64,000 nt of DNA from JANJUB01 sp964586225 (GCA_964586225.1 CAZPHD010000012.1:1-64000); one strand, 5' to 3'; positions 17,297 through 25,976 are shown, counted from the first letter of the stretch. Numbers and translations: made by a program. Notes: a model not told the origin generated them from the letters alone.

Positions 17297-18438
17297 GCGT
17301 TACCTCCGCGTTCGACAGCCAGTCGAGTGGGCTCGTGATGCACTCGCCCGTCGAACGTGACGAGCGTGTCGCGAATGATGGGGTCTTCGAGATTGAAGTT
17401 GACCTCACCTTCTGGGGCGAGGTTGAGAATGAACTCCAGGATGTTCTTGCTCAGCATCCGACTCGCGTCGCTCGCCATCTCCGAAAGCAAGTTCGTCGCG
17501 CCGATGATCATAACCCCTTGGTCCACCACGGTTTCGCCCGGCACCGTCGATTCGCAGTTACCGCCCGCCAGCGCCGCCAAATCGACGATGACCGAGCCAC
17601 GGGGCATCATGCCCACCATGTCGCGCGTGATGAGGATGGGAGCCCGCTTTCCGGGGATCAGTGCCGTCGTGATGACGATGTCGTTCTTGGCCATCCGGGA
17701 GCCGATCAACTCAAGCTCCTTCACATGGGTGTCTTTGGAAACTTCCTTCGCATAGCCGCTGGCATCCTCGGCGTCGTCAAGCTGGGCCTGAAGCTGAACA
17801 AACTTTGCGCCCAAGCTCTCGACCTGCTCCTTGACCGCGGGCCGCACGTCGAACGCCTCGACGATCGCCCCGAGGCGTTTGCAGGTCGCGATCGCCTGCA
17901 GCCCCGCCACACCCGCGCCGATGATGAAAGCCCTGGCCGGGGGCAACGTGCCTGCCGCAGTCATCAGCATCGGAAAGAACTTGGGGAGGTGATTTGCGGC
18001 GAGAAGCGCGGCTTTGTAACCCGCGATCGTGCTCATGGAGCTCAGCGCATCCATGCTTTGGGCACGGGTGATTCGGGGGATCAGTTCGAGCCCAAACGCC
18101 TGAACACCGCGACTTGCTAGCAAACTCACTAGCTCGAGGTTCGTGGTCGGGTTCATGAAAGCGATGAGCGCTTGCCCCGATGCAAGTTCGGGGAGATCCC
18201 CAGGGGACTCAACGATGACGCGGAGCACAATGTTTGCGCCCTGGACCGCGTCCGCAGCCGAGCCAGCAACGCTCGCCCCCGCTTTGCGATAGTCATCATC
18301 AGAAAAGCCGGCCTCCTGGCCGGCTCCTGATTGCACAACGACGGAATGTTCTTTGGCGACTAAACCGCCCGCCACTTCTGGCGTGAGGGCAACACGTCGC
18401 TCACCTCTCGCTGTTTCCGCAAGCACTGCTAACTTCAT
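17293..18438 (-). CDS. pntAA: NAD(P) transhydrogenase subunit alpha part 1
   Basis: 381-residue soluble NAD(H)-binding domain I, related to alanine dehydrogenase. GAGVAGLQAIATCKRLGA is the Rossmann loop, with RIITRAQSMD-like and DLAALAGGNCE motifs also present. It opens the pntAA-pntAB-pntB-fhs-isomerase run. AGGA lies about 9 nt before the ATG. The upstream 70 nt separate it from the phage head module, which is on the same strand. Confidence 0.95.
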   Translation of the reverse strand: MKLAVLAETARGERRVALTPEVAGGLVAKEHSVVVQSGAGQEAGFSDDDYRKAGASVAGSAADAVQGANIVLRVIVESPGDLPELASGQALIAFMNPTTNLELVSLLASRGVQAFGLELIPRITRAQSMDALSSMSTIAGYKAALLAANHLPKFFPMLMTAAGTLPPARAFIIGAGVAGLQAIATCKRLGAIVEAFDVRPAVKEQVESLGAKFVQLQAQLDDAEDASGYAKEVSKDTHVKELELIGSRMAKNDIVITTALIPGKRAPILITRDMVGMMPRGSVIVDLAALAGGNCESTVPGETVVDQGVMIIGATNLLSEMASDASRMLSKNILEFILNLAPEGEVNFNLEDPIIRDTLVTFDGRVHHEPTRLAVERGGNA

Positions 18439-18508
18439 TACTGCATTCCTGAGCCTATCTTGCCACGCGGTTGGGGGTTGGCGCTGTCCATACTTTTCAG
18501 GGCATAAA

Positions 18509-18913
18509 CTACACCGGTTCCTCTACGTTCTTCAGGGTTGCCCCTGTTCGAACCCCCGTGGCAACCCGATAGGGCCAGTCCACCTTGAGATAAGGACGGA
18601 GCCGACTCCATCCACGCTTCGCGAGTCTGCTTGGATCGGTAGGATCAAAGCTGGCGCATCCACAAGCCTCTGCCGTCGGCGGTAGCGCGTTCTCCTGCCG
18701 CCTCAATTGGGCGAGCAGTTCCCCGCAGACAATCTCGGTTGCGCCAAGCTCGAGAGTGGCCTCCAGCGCCGCATCATCGAGGGCGGCGTCTTGAAGTGTG
18801 TGTTCGATGACCGGCGTGAACTCGCCGATCAGGTTGTCGATGGTCGTATCATGCGTCGAGACGGAGATGTTGCACTTCTCCTTGACGCGATTTCGGGTGA
18901 TGGTGATGGGCAT
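18509..18913 (-). CDS. Small protein, possible phage head-completion (gp6-like) protein
   Basis: 134 residues, not firmly recognised. Its place after capsid genes and its helical pattern (AALEATLELGATEIVCGELLAQL, read with a break after AALEATLELG) suggest a neck/head-completion protein. A cluster of two cysteines (ACGCASF) is unusual for that role. The ATG lies in the terminal repeat CCAAAATG of the element at 18911-18981, with no Shine-Dalgarno site, so expression may have been altered by that insertion. Confidence 0.4.
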   Translation of the reverse strand: MPITITRNRVKEKCNISVSTHDTTIDNLIGEFTPVIEHTLQDAALDDAALEATLELGATEIVCGELLAQLRRQENALPPTAEACGCASFDPTDPSRLAKRGWSRLRPYLKVDWPYRVATGVRTGATLKNVEEPV

Positions 18914-18981
18914 TTTGGATTTGTGATTTTGGATTTTGGATTTGCCAGGATTCCAAAATCCCAAATCCAAAATCCAAAATG
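18911..18981. repeat. Short inverted-repeat element between capsid-module genes
   Basis: 71-bp element with ends CATTTTGGATT and AATCCAAAATG identical to those of the element at 8914-9121. The arms are made of TTTTGGATT units facing each other across a loop of about 7 nt. It fills the whole spacer: its left end contains the start codon of one gene and its right end lies 1 nt from the stop of the next. Confidence 0.8.
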
Positions 18982-18982
18982 G

Positions 18983-19225
18983 CTACATCCTCTCCGCGAT
19001 CCTCGACAGCAACGTCGAGTTCTCGCGAACGTTGTCGGTGAGCCGGTCAAGGGCGTCCTCGAACCGGTCTTGAGTTTCAATCTGGCGGGTCTGCGCATCC
19101 ACGATGAACGCCATGAACCGGTCCAGCATCGTTCGATGCTGGACCAGCGCAAACCGAACCAACGCTACGGCCGAAGCCACAAACGACCCCAGCAAAGCGA
19201 ACAGCTCAGTCCACGACTCGAACAT
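18983..19225 (-). CDS. Small membrane/coiled-coil protein of phage head module
   Basis: 80 residues: an N-terminal membrane helix (about 8-28) followed by a charged amphipathic helix with heptad spacing (TQDRFEDALDRLTDNV). Holin-like or structural; not assignable to a family. Its ATG overlaps the capsid gene stop (TGATG), so translation is coupled to the capsid gene. Confidence 0.6.
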   Translation of the reverse strand: MFESWTELFALLGSFVASAVALVRFALVQHRTMLDRFMAFIVDAQTRQIETQDRFEDALDRLTDNVRENSTLLSRIAERM

Positions 19226-20148
19226 CAGAGGATCGCTCCGTAGGCGGCCTGCCAAAGGCCATAGCCCACGTTGTAGCGAGCCCGAACGCCGTACAAGTAA
19301 CGATCGCGCATGAAGCCCGACTCGCTGTTGTGCGCCTCCATCGCGTTGAACTCGACGGGCACGTCGCTCCGTTGCTGCAAAATCAAGCCCCGAATCGGGC
19401 GCTTGGTGTCGAGCAGGAACCAGTAGTCGTCGGCCGCGCCGCGCAGGAACGGGCTCACAACCACCCGCAGCCGTCCCGCGAACACATTCGCGTAAGGCGG
19501 AACGAAGTCGCCGGTCTTGTTGACGACCGTCGGGCTCTCCGCGAGCTCCAGCGCCGCCCATTGCAGCTTCGGACCGACCACGATGGTGTCCGGCACCACG
19601 CCCAGCGGCGTCCCCGTGTCGTCGGGAACGAGCATCATCTGCGACATCGCCGTCGCCAGCGACGTCTCATCCAGCGCATCGGTCGTTCGATTTGAGAACG
19701 TCGTCCCATCGGGAAGCGGGTGGCTCGTGCTGAAGAACGTCGCGCCGTCGTAGGCGCTCGCTGCAAAACCACCCGACAGCGCCTCCACGACCATCTGGTG
19801 GCGATGCTGGGCAATGCGATACGCCAGATCGCGAATCCTCAACCGGATCAGGTCGAGTTGATCGTCTTCGATAGCCTTTCGGTCCACCGCAATCGTCGAC
19901 TCGAACACCTTGTCCTCAATGCTCACCGCATGGGCGGCGAGTCCACTGGGCCGTCGCTCATCGACAAACTCGCGGAGCGGCGGCACCGCGCCCAGCCACG
20001 GATACTTCTGGATGGGCTGCGTCGTGTTGACCACCGTCGCCAGCCGCTCGGAAATGCTGTGGTCTAGCTCCGATTGGTAGGCGGCGGCAAAGTCGGCCCG
20101 GAGTCCGGGCAACAACAAATCGGGAATGTCACTCTTGGTCAGTGGCAA
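19225..20148 (-). CDS. Mu gpT-like major capsid protein
   Basis: 307-residue HK97-fold capsid subunit of the Mu gpT type. Diagnostic stretches are TQPIQKYPWLGAVPPLREF, the E-loop/P-domain region with YDGATFFSTSHPLPDG, and the C-terminal LKGLILQQR-like strand (RPIRGLILQQRSDVPVEF) ending RDRYLYGVRARYNVGYG. The start is a TTG at 20146-20148: AGGAGG lies 6 nt before it, and no ATG fits. The gene is full length and free of stops, so it could still be functional. Confidence 0.8.
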   Translation of the reverse strand: MPLTKSDIPDLLLPGLRADFAAAYQSELDHSISERLATVVNTTQPIQKYPWLGAVPPLREFVDERRPSGLAAHAVSIEDKVFESTIAVDRKAIEDDQLDLIRLRIRDLAYRIAQHRHQMVVEALSGGFAASAYDGATFFSTSHPLPDGTTFSNRTTDALDETSLATAMSQMMLVPDDTGTPLGVVPDTIVVGPKLQWAALELAESPTVVNKTGDFVPPYANVFAGRLRVVVSPFLRGAADDYWFLLDTKRPIRGLILQQRSDVPVEFNAMEAHNSESGFMRDRYLYGVRARYNVGYGLWQAAYGAIL

Positions 20149-20164
20149 ATCAAGCCTCCTTCGC

Positions 20165-20605
20165 TTACTGCGTGTAGTCGTCGATGCGAACGCGAACGCC
20201 GGTCTGACCGGTCGAGGTCGTCTCCAACCCCACGATGCGCCCGACCTTGTAGGCATTCGTCAAGCCGACCGCGCTGATTTGAACTTCCCAGTCCGAACTC
20301 GCGTAGGCTTCCTTGCCGATGTCGGCCTGGGCGGGGGTGTAAGACGAGGCGGCCTTCAGAACAAACGTGCCCGACTTCGTCACGTTCAACCGCTTATCAC
20401 CCGCGTTGCCGCTGGCATTGTCGACGGTTTCGTTGGCGACGCCCGCGAACTTCAAGTTGGCGGTGTCGGGCGACATCGCGGCAAGGAATCCGCTCGCGTT
20501 GACGCCGACCAGCGCCCCCTTGAACAGCTTCGCCGCCGCGATCTTGTAGGAAATCACGAGCCCCGGTTTCTCAAAGGTCTCGTAGGGAGAAGTCAAAGCA
20601 GCCAT
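20165..20605 (-). CDS. Capsid decoration (cement) protein, DUF2190-like
   Basis: 146 residues. The pattern PGLVISYKIAAAKLFKGALVG, followed by repeated beta strands and GRIVGLETTSTGQTGVRVRID, matches small phage capsid-stabilising proteins (DUF2190 type) usually encoded between protease and major capsid genes, as here. GGAGG lies 4 nt before the ATG. The residue string is given in part; the family call rests on pattern and position. Confidence 0.65.
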   Translation of the reverse strand: MAALTSPYETFEKPGLVISYKIAAAKLFKGALVGVNASGFLAAMSPDTANLKFAGVANETVDNASGNAGDKRLNVTKSGTFVLKAASSYTPAQADIGKEAYASSDWEVQISAVGLTNAYKVGRIVGLETTSTGQTGVRVRIDDYTQ

Positions 20606-20606
20606 G

Positions 20607-21377
20607 TCACCTCCGGTCGGTGTTGCCGCGCTTGGCGGCGATTTGGTCAAGGGCGATGTCTGGGAAGTAACGCCGATAGAACTCGGCTTCTTCGGGAAGC
20701 ATCAGCACGTGGGAAAAGTCCGCCTTGGGCGCCGGGGCAACCTCCTCGGTCAGCGGTTGGGCCGGGCGCGCGCTTAGCAACTGCACGAGCACCTGCCCGA
20801 CCGGCACGCGGGTGCCGTCGAACGTGACGGTGTCGGTGGTGCTGAGGAGCGCCATCGCAAACGGCAGTTGCGCCGGCGTGAGTTGGCCCTGCTTCACGAG
20901 TTCCGTGGCCTGACGTTCCGCGGCTTCGCGGCGTACCTGCGCTTCGAGATCGGCGTACCGCTCGGCCCAATCATCGCGACTCGGTCCACCGAGTACTGCT
21001 TCAAAGCAGAGACCGCTGAAGAGCCTTGCATCGGCAACGCGCGGCCGCCGAACCAGGCTGACTTCGCGAATGCGGTCGAGCTCCGGACTGATGCCGAGCG
21101 ACAGCGAAGTCGCGCCGGATCGCTCAACGAGCGCATGCGCCTCGGGAGTGAGCTGAACCGTGCCGTACAGCTCGTCGTCAATTGCCTCGACCGCGCTCAA
21201 GAAGCCCAGTTCGAGCGGCGACTCCTCGTGCTCAATCAGCAACGGCACCGGCTCGCCAAAGTTGGCGACCATCGCCTGCAGGTGAGCAACCGTGACGGTC
21301 ACGCCCTTGTCGGGAAACGCGCCCGCCTCAAACAGCTTGGCCCGCCTTTCGATCCAATCGGGGGTGGGATCTCTCAT
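20607..21377 (-). CDS. Phage prohead protease/scaffold (Mu gpI-like)
   Basis: 256 residues. N-terminal protease-like domain (LLIEHEESPLELGFLSAVEA, then GTVQLTPEAHALVERSGATS and the SLSLGISPEL strand) followed by a helical, glutamate- and glutamine-rich scaffold region (EAQVRREAAERQATELV). This fusion of protease and scaffold precedes the cement and capsid genes in Mu-like phages. GGAGGA lies 7 nt before the ATG at 21377. It is the first gene of the module. Confidence 0.7.
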   Translation of the reverse strand: MRDPTPDWIERRAKLFEAGAFPDKGVTVTVAHLQAMVANFGEPVPLLIEHEESPLELGFLSAVEAIDDELYGTVQLTPEAHALVERSGATSLSLGISPELDRIREVSLVRRPRVADARLFSGLCFEAVLGGPSRDDWAERYADLEAQVRREAAERQATELVKQGQLTPAQLPFAMALLSTTDTVTFDGTRVPVGQVLVQLLSARPAQPLTEEVAPAPKADFSHVLMLPEEAEFYRRYFPDIALDQIAAKRGNTDRR

Positions 21378-21402
21378 CGGTGTTCCTCCATCATACACCG
21401 AA

Positions 21403-21429
21403 AAGATAGACGTGCGTCTACTATGTCAA
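21403..21429 (-). promoter_or_regulatory. Promoter with palindromic operator of the capsid module
   Basis: On the minus strand a perfect -35 TTGACA (21424-21429) is followed by the palindrome TAGACG-TG-CGTCTA (21407-21420) and by TATCTT (21403-21408, 15-nt spacer). A second possible -10, TATGAT, lies at 21390-21395. A dyad placed between -35 and -10 is the classic layout of a repressor operator, as in prophage control regions. No repressor gene is visible nearby. Confidence 0.5.
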
Positions 21430-21460
21430 CCTGATAGCCCGGGAGCCTCAGACGGCGAGC

Positions 21461-22237
21461 ATGATCTTATGCTGTTTGATTTTTGTGCCTCCTGCTAAGA
21501 TTGATTGCGTGGATAAGCTCGTCGCGATCCTCTTCCACACAGACGCTGCGGTCCGGTCACTCTTTCGTGCAACCGGTTTCGTTGCGCTCATCTCCCTGCT
21601 TTGCCGATGGGCATGGCCCCAATCGGGTTGGATTCTGTTCGTTGAGGGCGGCGCCGTGATGTTGTTGTACTGGACCATCAACGTCAGCCTTTGGCCGGCC
21701 TCGCCTTGCGGGCTAACGCAAAGGTTAGCTGGCGTTTCACGCCGAGCCGATGGACTCCTTGATCACACGCACAAGCATCCTGTCGGAATGCTGGATCCGT
21801 TACTCTTCCGCGGACATCAGGCTCACTTCCTGTTCGGTTCCATCCACGTCACGCCTCGCTCTGTCGCGGAACTTGACGAGGACACGCTTTGCTGGATGGT
21901 CCTGCGCGCTCACCTAAAGTCAAAAATGTCCGGCGTGTTTGCTAAGAACCTCGCACTGGCGATCTTGGCGTGGGCCCTTTTGAGCGCAACGTTCGCTCCC
22001 GCACTTGGAGTCGAGGTGAGTATTCTCATTGGGCTCGCGGGACTCCTGCTTGCACCTGTGCTCATGTGGTCTGGAGCAAAGAGGCGCAACAAGATTGCTC
22101 ATGAAATGGCCGACGAACTCATGGGGCAGAGTGATCTGAGACGACTTACCGCCAGTCCATCGGGCCGATGGACTTATGCGTCTGCGTTCGATGAGCGGGG
22201 GGCGCTGTCGGTCTTAGACGAAGCGGGCCAAATCTAG
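21461..22237 (+). CDS. Membrane protein, possible inactive M48-like paralogue
   Basis: 258 residues with hydrophobic helices at about 40-75 and 165-210. The segment IHVTPRSVAELDEDTLCWMV aligns in style with the M48 stretch before the zinc motif, but HExxH is replaced by LRAHLKSK. A later KIAHEMADELMG resembles the third-ligand AD region. This is an inference from pattern only; otherwise unknown. Start uncertain: ATG 21461, or GTG 21509 (residue 17) that gives a cleaner N-terminus. Its stop overlaps that of the convergent GHL10 gene. Confidence 0.5.
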   Translation: MILCCLIFVPPAKIDCVDKLVAILFHTDAAVRSLFRATGFVALISLLCRWAWPQSGWILFVEGGAVMLLYWTINVSLWPASPCGLTQRLAGVSRRADGLLDHTHKHPVGMLDPLLFRGHQAHFLFGSIHVTPRSVAELDEDTLCWMVLRAHLKSKMSGVFAKNLALAILAWALLSATFAPALGVEVSILIGLAGLLLAPVLMWSGAKRRNKIAHEMADELMGQSDLRRLTASPSGRWTYASAFDERGALSVLDEAGQI

Positions 22238-24006
22238 AACCCAATCCCCGCCGTACCCGCGCTGATCGGCACCGGCGGCTCCTTGCCCCCAAACGCATCC
22301 ACCGACCGACGCTTGGCCCGAATCTGATCGATCAACCCCGGCACCTGGTGTGGAGCCCGGGCCGCGCGCGAAAACGCCTGCGCAAACACCGGCCACATCG
22401 GCCCGATATCGTGCGACAAATCAAACACCATGACTCCCTGCGTCGAAGCACAAGCCGCCTGAAGCGCATTCCCGAGCCCCTCGGGGTCGCCCTTGAAGTT
22501 ACTCAGCATGATTCCGGCGTAGGTCCACGTCGTATCTCGAGCCGCGCGGTTTGAAAGCATGCCCGCCGCCTCGATCGTGGGGCCGATGGGCTTACCCGCC
22601 TGGAGCGCATCAAAGATCGTCGGGATCGTGTAATAGCAGCCCGTCATGAGCACGTCAAGGCTCGGCGCAAAGCCCGTCTTGCGATAGGCGTTGTTCAGGA
22701 ACCAGAAGCCGGCATTGAACTCCGGCGACGCCCAGTTGTTGCCGTACTGCTGGTAATCGCCATACCAACTGCCCGCGTAGACGCCGAACTTCGCGCCTGA
22801 TCGCAGGGAGCGCACCTTCGTGCCTACGAGGTCGACCCACTCTTGCATCACTTGCGCGCGCCAGGCAAGCCACTGATCGAAGAATGGCCCCGGCCGGATT
22901 CCTCGCTCAAGGCGGGGCGAAATCGTGTAGCGAAACACGTCGTCGGGCCACAACAGCTTCTTGCCGACGTGCTTCTCGAAGAGGGAAGTCGTCAGCGGGC
23001 TAAAGTCGGCATTCAGGCCGCCGTAGCGCAACCGGTCATCGTAGACGATGCCGTTCACCGGGTAGCGCGTCATGATTTCCTCGACGATCGCTAGGCCGTG
23101 GGCGCGCACCTCGGGGTGATTCGGATTCGTAATCAGCGGAAACTGTTGCTCAGGTTTGCCGCTAATCGGCATGAACGTGGGTGTGGTTTCAAAGGCGAGC
23201 TTACGGCCAGGATTGGCATGGTCGCGTAGGAAGGTGGCCCCGCGGCCGCGACCGACGAGCACCACCCCGCCGGTAGGAACCGTCGGCACACCACCACCCG
23301 CGCCCCCAAACTCGAATCCGTCCACCACGCGTTGAAAGCGGTCGAGAGATACGGCGAACAACTCGGGGTCGGGGTTCTGAATCAGCTTTGAATCTGTGAA
23401 TGAAGCGACCTGTTCGGCGGTCGGCATGGTGTTGAGCTTCGGATTCAGCTCGGCCCACTTTCGTCGAGCCGGGTCGACCGGGTTGGGTTCCGAGACGATC
23501 AGCCGCGGCTCGTAGATCACGGTCTGCCAAGCCAACTTGTCGTATCCTGGCCCGACCTTGAACATCGCGTGGCCCTCACTAAACGCATTGAGGCTGATCA
23601 GCAGTTCGATGCCTTGCGCCTTGGCGTGGCGGCTCATCGAATCGAGCGGATCGAACTCCTTGGGGAGTTTCTGCCCCCGCCACTCTTCGATCTTGGGCGC
23701 ATGCTTCGAGGGGTAGAGCACTTGGCCTGAGATGGGCTTGACGTCGTAGACGATGGTGTTGAAGCCGACCTTCTTGATTTGCGCCACCAGCTTCTCGATC
23801 CGATCGTCCGAGCTGCAGCGCTCAAGGTTGGCGGTGCCGTCGACCCAGAGCACGCGCCCTTGGAGTCCCTGCGCTCGGGCGGCTTGCTGCGCGAGGCCGA
23901 TCCCATCGTTGATAGCATCAATCGTGATCGCGGGCAAGGTGAGGGGGGCCGCCAACTCAAACCTGGACGAGGAAATCAAGAGCGAGCCGACAAGCGCAAC
24001 GAGCAT
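22234..24006 (-). CDS. Secreted GHL10-type (family 10-like) glycosyl hydrolase
   Basis: 590 residues. A signal peptide is followed by a TIM-barrel-like region: RVLWVDGTANLERCSS, VGFNTIVYDVKPISGQVLYPS, AQGIELLISLNAFSEG and VNGIVYDDRLRYGG, where the acidic DD follows strand 4-like spacing. This fits the GHL10/YngK-like family (PF02638). An internal glycine-rich insertion (about 236-260) is unusual. The substrate is unknown, probably an envelope or environmental glycan. Confidence 0.72.
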   Translation of the reverse strand: MLVALVGSLLISSSRFELAAPLTLPAITIDAINDGIGLAQQAARAQGLQGRVLWVDGTANLERCSSDDRIEKLVAQIKKVGFNTIVYDVKPISGQVLYPSKHAPKIEEWRGQKLPKEFDPLDSMSRHAKAQGIELLISLNAFSEGHAMFKVGPGYDKLAWQTVIYEPRLIVSEPNPVDPARRKWAELNPKLNTMPTAEQVASFTDSKLIQNPDPELFAVSLDRFQRVVDGFEFGGAGGGVPTVPTGGVVLVGRGRGATFLRDHANPGRKLAFETTPTFMPISGKPEQQFPLITNPNHPEVRAHGLAIVEEIMTRYPVNGIVYDDRLRYGGLNADFSPLTTSLFEKHVGKKLLWPDDVFRYTISPRLERGIRPGPFFDQWLAWRAQVMQEWVDLVGTKVRSLRSGAKFGVYAGSWYGDYQQYGNNWASPEFNAGFWFLNNAYRKTGFAPSLDVLMTGCYYTIPTIFDALQAGKPIGPTIEAAGMLSNRAARDTTWTYAGIMLSNFKGDPEGLGNALQAACASTQGVMVFDLSHDIGPMWPVFAQAFSRAARAPHQVPGLIDQIRAKRRSVDAFGGKEPPVPISAGTAGIGF

Positions 24007-24041
24007 GGGTAGGTTCTACCCCTTGACATGCAAGCAACGCT

Positions 24042-25184
24042 CTACTCAGGCCACGGATCGCTAAACGCCGGATTGGTCATGAACTGCCGATCCGTCAGGC
24101 TGTGGAGGAATGCCAGTAGCGCCGCCCGCTCTTCCTTGCTCATCTCAAATCCGGTCAGCAGGTGATCCTTGTCCGGATTGTCTCGGCCAACGCCCGCATG
24201 GGGGCCCGACGTGATTGTACGGCCACCGGCCGCGTAGTGATCGAGCACTGCATCGAGCGTCGGCACGCTGCCATCGTGCATGTAAGGCGGGTGGAGCGCG
24301 ATGTTCCGCAGGGTTGGCGCCTTGAAGAAGCCCACGTCGTACTTGCTCTTCGTGTGCTCCGCGACGCCGATGTTGGGCGCGGGATAAGCGGTTGGACCCT
24401 TCACGTTGTACAGGCCCGTGTTGTGAAAGACGCTGCGCTCAGGGTTGCGGGCGGTGATCGTCGAGCTTGAGAAGTTGAACCCGCCGTGGCACCGCGCGCA
24501 GCCGAACTTGCGGCCGTTGAAGAGACGCTCGCCGTGCTTGGCCTGATCGGAGATGGCGTTCTCGTCGCCCTGATATCGGTATCGATCATAGGGCGAGTTG
24601 CCAGAGATGAGGCTGCGCTGGAACGAGGCCAGCGCCTTCGTCACGTTGTCCAGCGAGATCGGGTTCTTGTCCTGCGGGTAGGCGCCCTTAAACAGCCGCT
24701 TGTACACCGGGTCGGCGGCGATTTCCTTCAGGAATCGGTTGTCCTTGTGGAGCCCCAGCTCAACCGGATGGGTGCCAAACATAGGCACAATCGCTTGAGT
24801 CTCAAGCCGCTTCTCATTCGGATTCGACCAGGTCAAGGTTCCGGTGTAAACGACGTTGACGATCGCCATGGACTTGCGGATTCCGGGCACACCGGTCGTG
24901 CCGGGACTCAGGCGCACGTCGTCGCCGAAAGCCCGGTTCTGCCGATGGCAACTCGCGCAGGCCTTGTTCCCGTTTCGCGAGAGCCGCGTATCGTAAAACA
25001 GGTGCCGTCCGAGCTCGACGTTCTGGACCGTCATCGGGTTCTCGGCGGGGACATACGGCTCCGGGAAGCCTTTGGGAAGCCGCCAATCGTAGGGAGTGGG
25101 GGCTTGCGACACCGGCACTGCGGCAAAGAGCAAGAAGCCCGTCGCACCGATGAGCGTGATCCAAGGTTGTTTCAAGATAGGCAC
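24042..25184 (-). CDS. Di-heme cytochrome c peroxidase/MauG-family protein
   Basis: 380 residues exported to the periplasm. Two c-type heme motifs, CASCH and CARCH, about 160 residues apart define the bacterial di-heme peroxidase fold. LGRHLFYDTRLSRNG, VPGIRKSMAIVNVVYTGTLTW and the C-terminal FKAPTLRNIALHPPYMHDGS are conserved in CcpA/MauG/MbnH-type proteins. It reduces hydrogen peroxide or oxidises a partner protein. GTG 25184 is chosen because it begins the signal sequence and lies 19 nt after the preceding stop; an upstream start would overlap that gene. Confidence 0.87.
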   Translation of the reverse strand: MPILKQPWITLIGATGFLLFAAVPVSQAPTPYDWRLPKGFPEPYVPAENPMTVQNVELGRHLFYDTRLSRNGNKACASCHRQNRAFGDDVRLSPGTTGVPGIRKSMAIVNVVYTGTLTWSNPNEKRLETQAIVPMFGTHPVELGLHKDNRFLKEIAADPVYKRLFKGAYPQDKNPISLDNVTKALASFQRSLISGNSPYDRYRYQGDENAISDQAKHGERLFNGRKFGCARCHGGFNFSSSTITARNPERSVFHNTGLYNVKGPTAYPAPNIGVAEHTKSKYDVGFFKAPTLRNIALHPPYMHDGSVPTLDAVLDHYAAGGRTITSGPHAGVGRDNPDKDHLLTGFEMSKEERAALLAFLHSLTDRQFMTNPAFSDPWPE

Positions 25185-25203
25185 GCTTGTTCGGTATACC
25201 TTG

Positions 25204-25497
25204 TCAAGCCGCCCGATCGGACTTGAACCATCGAATCCGAGCAAGGAACCAACCCAGAAGGCCCCCAGCTATTAGGGCGATTGCGCTTGGAACGTATGGG
25301 GCAGACAACGGACTTCGCTCCACCAAAACCACTCCTCCAACCCACATCCCGAGGTGCATCAGCCAGAAGCAAAACACGATCACCGATAACCACCAAAGCG
25401 TCCGCTTCATAAGCGAGAGGAAGAGCACCCCCCAGAAGCCGACGGCAAACGCTTTGGTAGCGATGATTGCGACGATCTGGGCTTCAGGGGTGCTCAA
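25204..25497 (-). CDS. Small integral membrane protein, unknown function
   Basis: 97 residues with three predicted membrane helices (about 8-28, 34-58 and 67-86) and a basic C-terminus. The start shown is TTG. No family recognised. It precedes the di-heme peroxidase by 19 nt on the same strand and may be part of the same unit. Confidence 0.55.
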   Translation of the reverse strand: MSTPEAQIVAIIATKAFAVGFWGVLFLSLMKRTLWWLSVIVFCFWLMHLGMWVGGVVLVERSPLSAPYVPSAIALIAGGLLGWFLARIRWFKSDRAA

Positions 25498-25512
25498 ACA
25501 TGGTAATCGCGC

Positions 25513-25917
25513 CTAGTGAGTCACCACCTTCGGCAACGTCCCCGCATGCTCAATCCACTTCGTCACTTGCGACTCGCTGGGCACCTGACGAACCAGGCTC
25601 TTCGCCTCGTTCACTTCAGCCAGCTTCGCCGTCAGATTCGCGGCATTGCGCTGGGCAAGCTCGGGCACGCTGTCCACACCCGCGGCTTCGAGCAGGTCGG
25701 CATACTCCGAACCGATGCCATCTACGCGGTCGAGGTCAGCACGATTCACCCACTTCAAGATCAGGGTGTCGCTGATGCCGGTTGCTTCGGCGAGCTCATC
25801 CCGACCCTTGCGCGAGGCGCCCCGCTCCAAGAGCGTTTCAACATGCTTCACGCCCGCCTCCGCGAGCTTTTCCGCATAGGCAGGACCGATTCCTTCGATG
25901 TCAGCAATTGCTTTCAT
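25513..25917 (-). CDS. DUF4332 helix-hairpin-helix protein
   Basis: 134 residues built of two helix-hairpin-helix repeats: IEGIGPAYAEKLAEAGVKHV and VDGIGSEYADLLEAAGVDSV, each followed by a helical bundle. DUF4332 proteins resemble the DNA-binding HhH of DNA polymerase lambda or ribosomal S13-type domains; function is unknown, possibly nucleic-acid binding. Divergent from murJ. Confidence 0.8.
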   Translation of the reverse strand: MKAIADIEGIGPAYAEKLAEAGVKHVETLLERGASRKGRDELAEATGISDTLILKWVNRADLDRVDGIGSEYADLLEAAGVDSVPELAQRNAANLTAKLAEVNEAKSLVRQVPSESQVTKWIEHAGTLPKVVTH

Positions 25918-25976
25918 GGTTGCCGAGAGATTACTCCAAACTCAGGTTAAGGTAGCCTACGCGACGCGAGTCCGCC

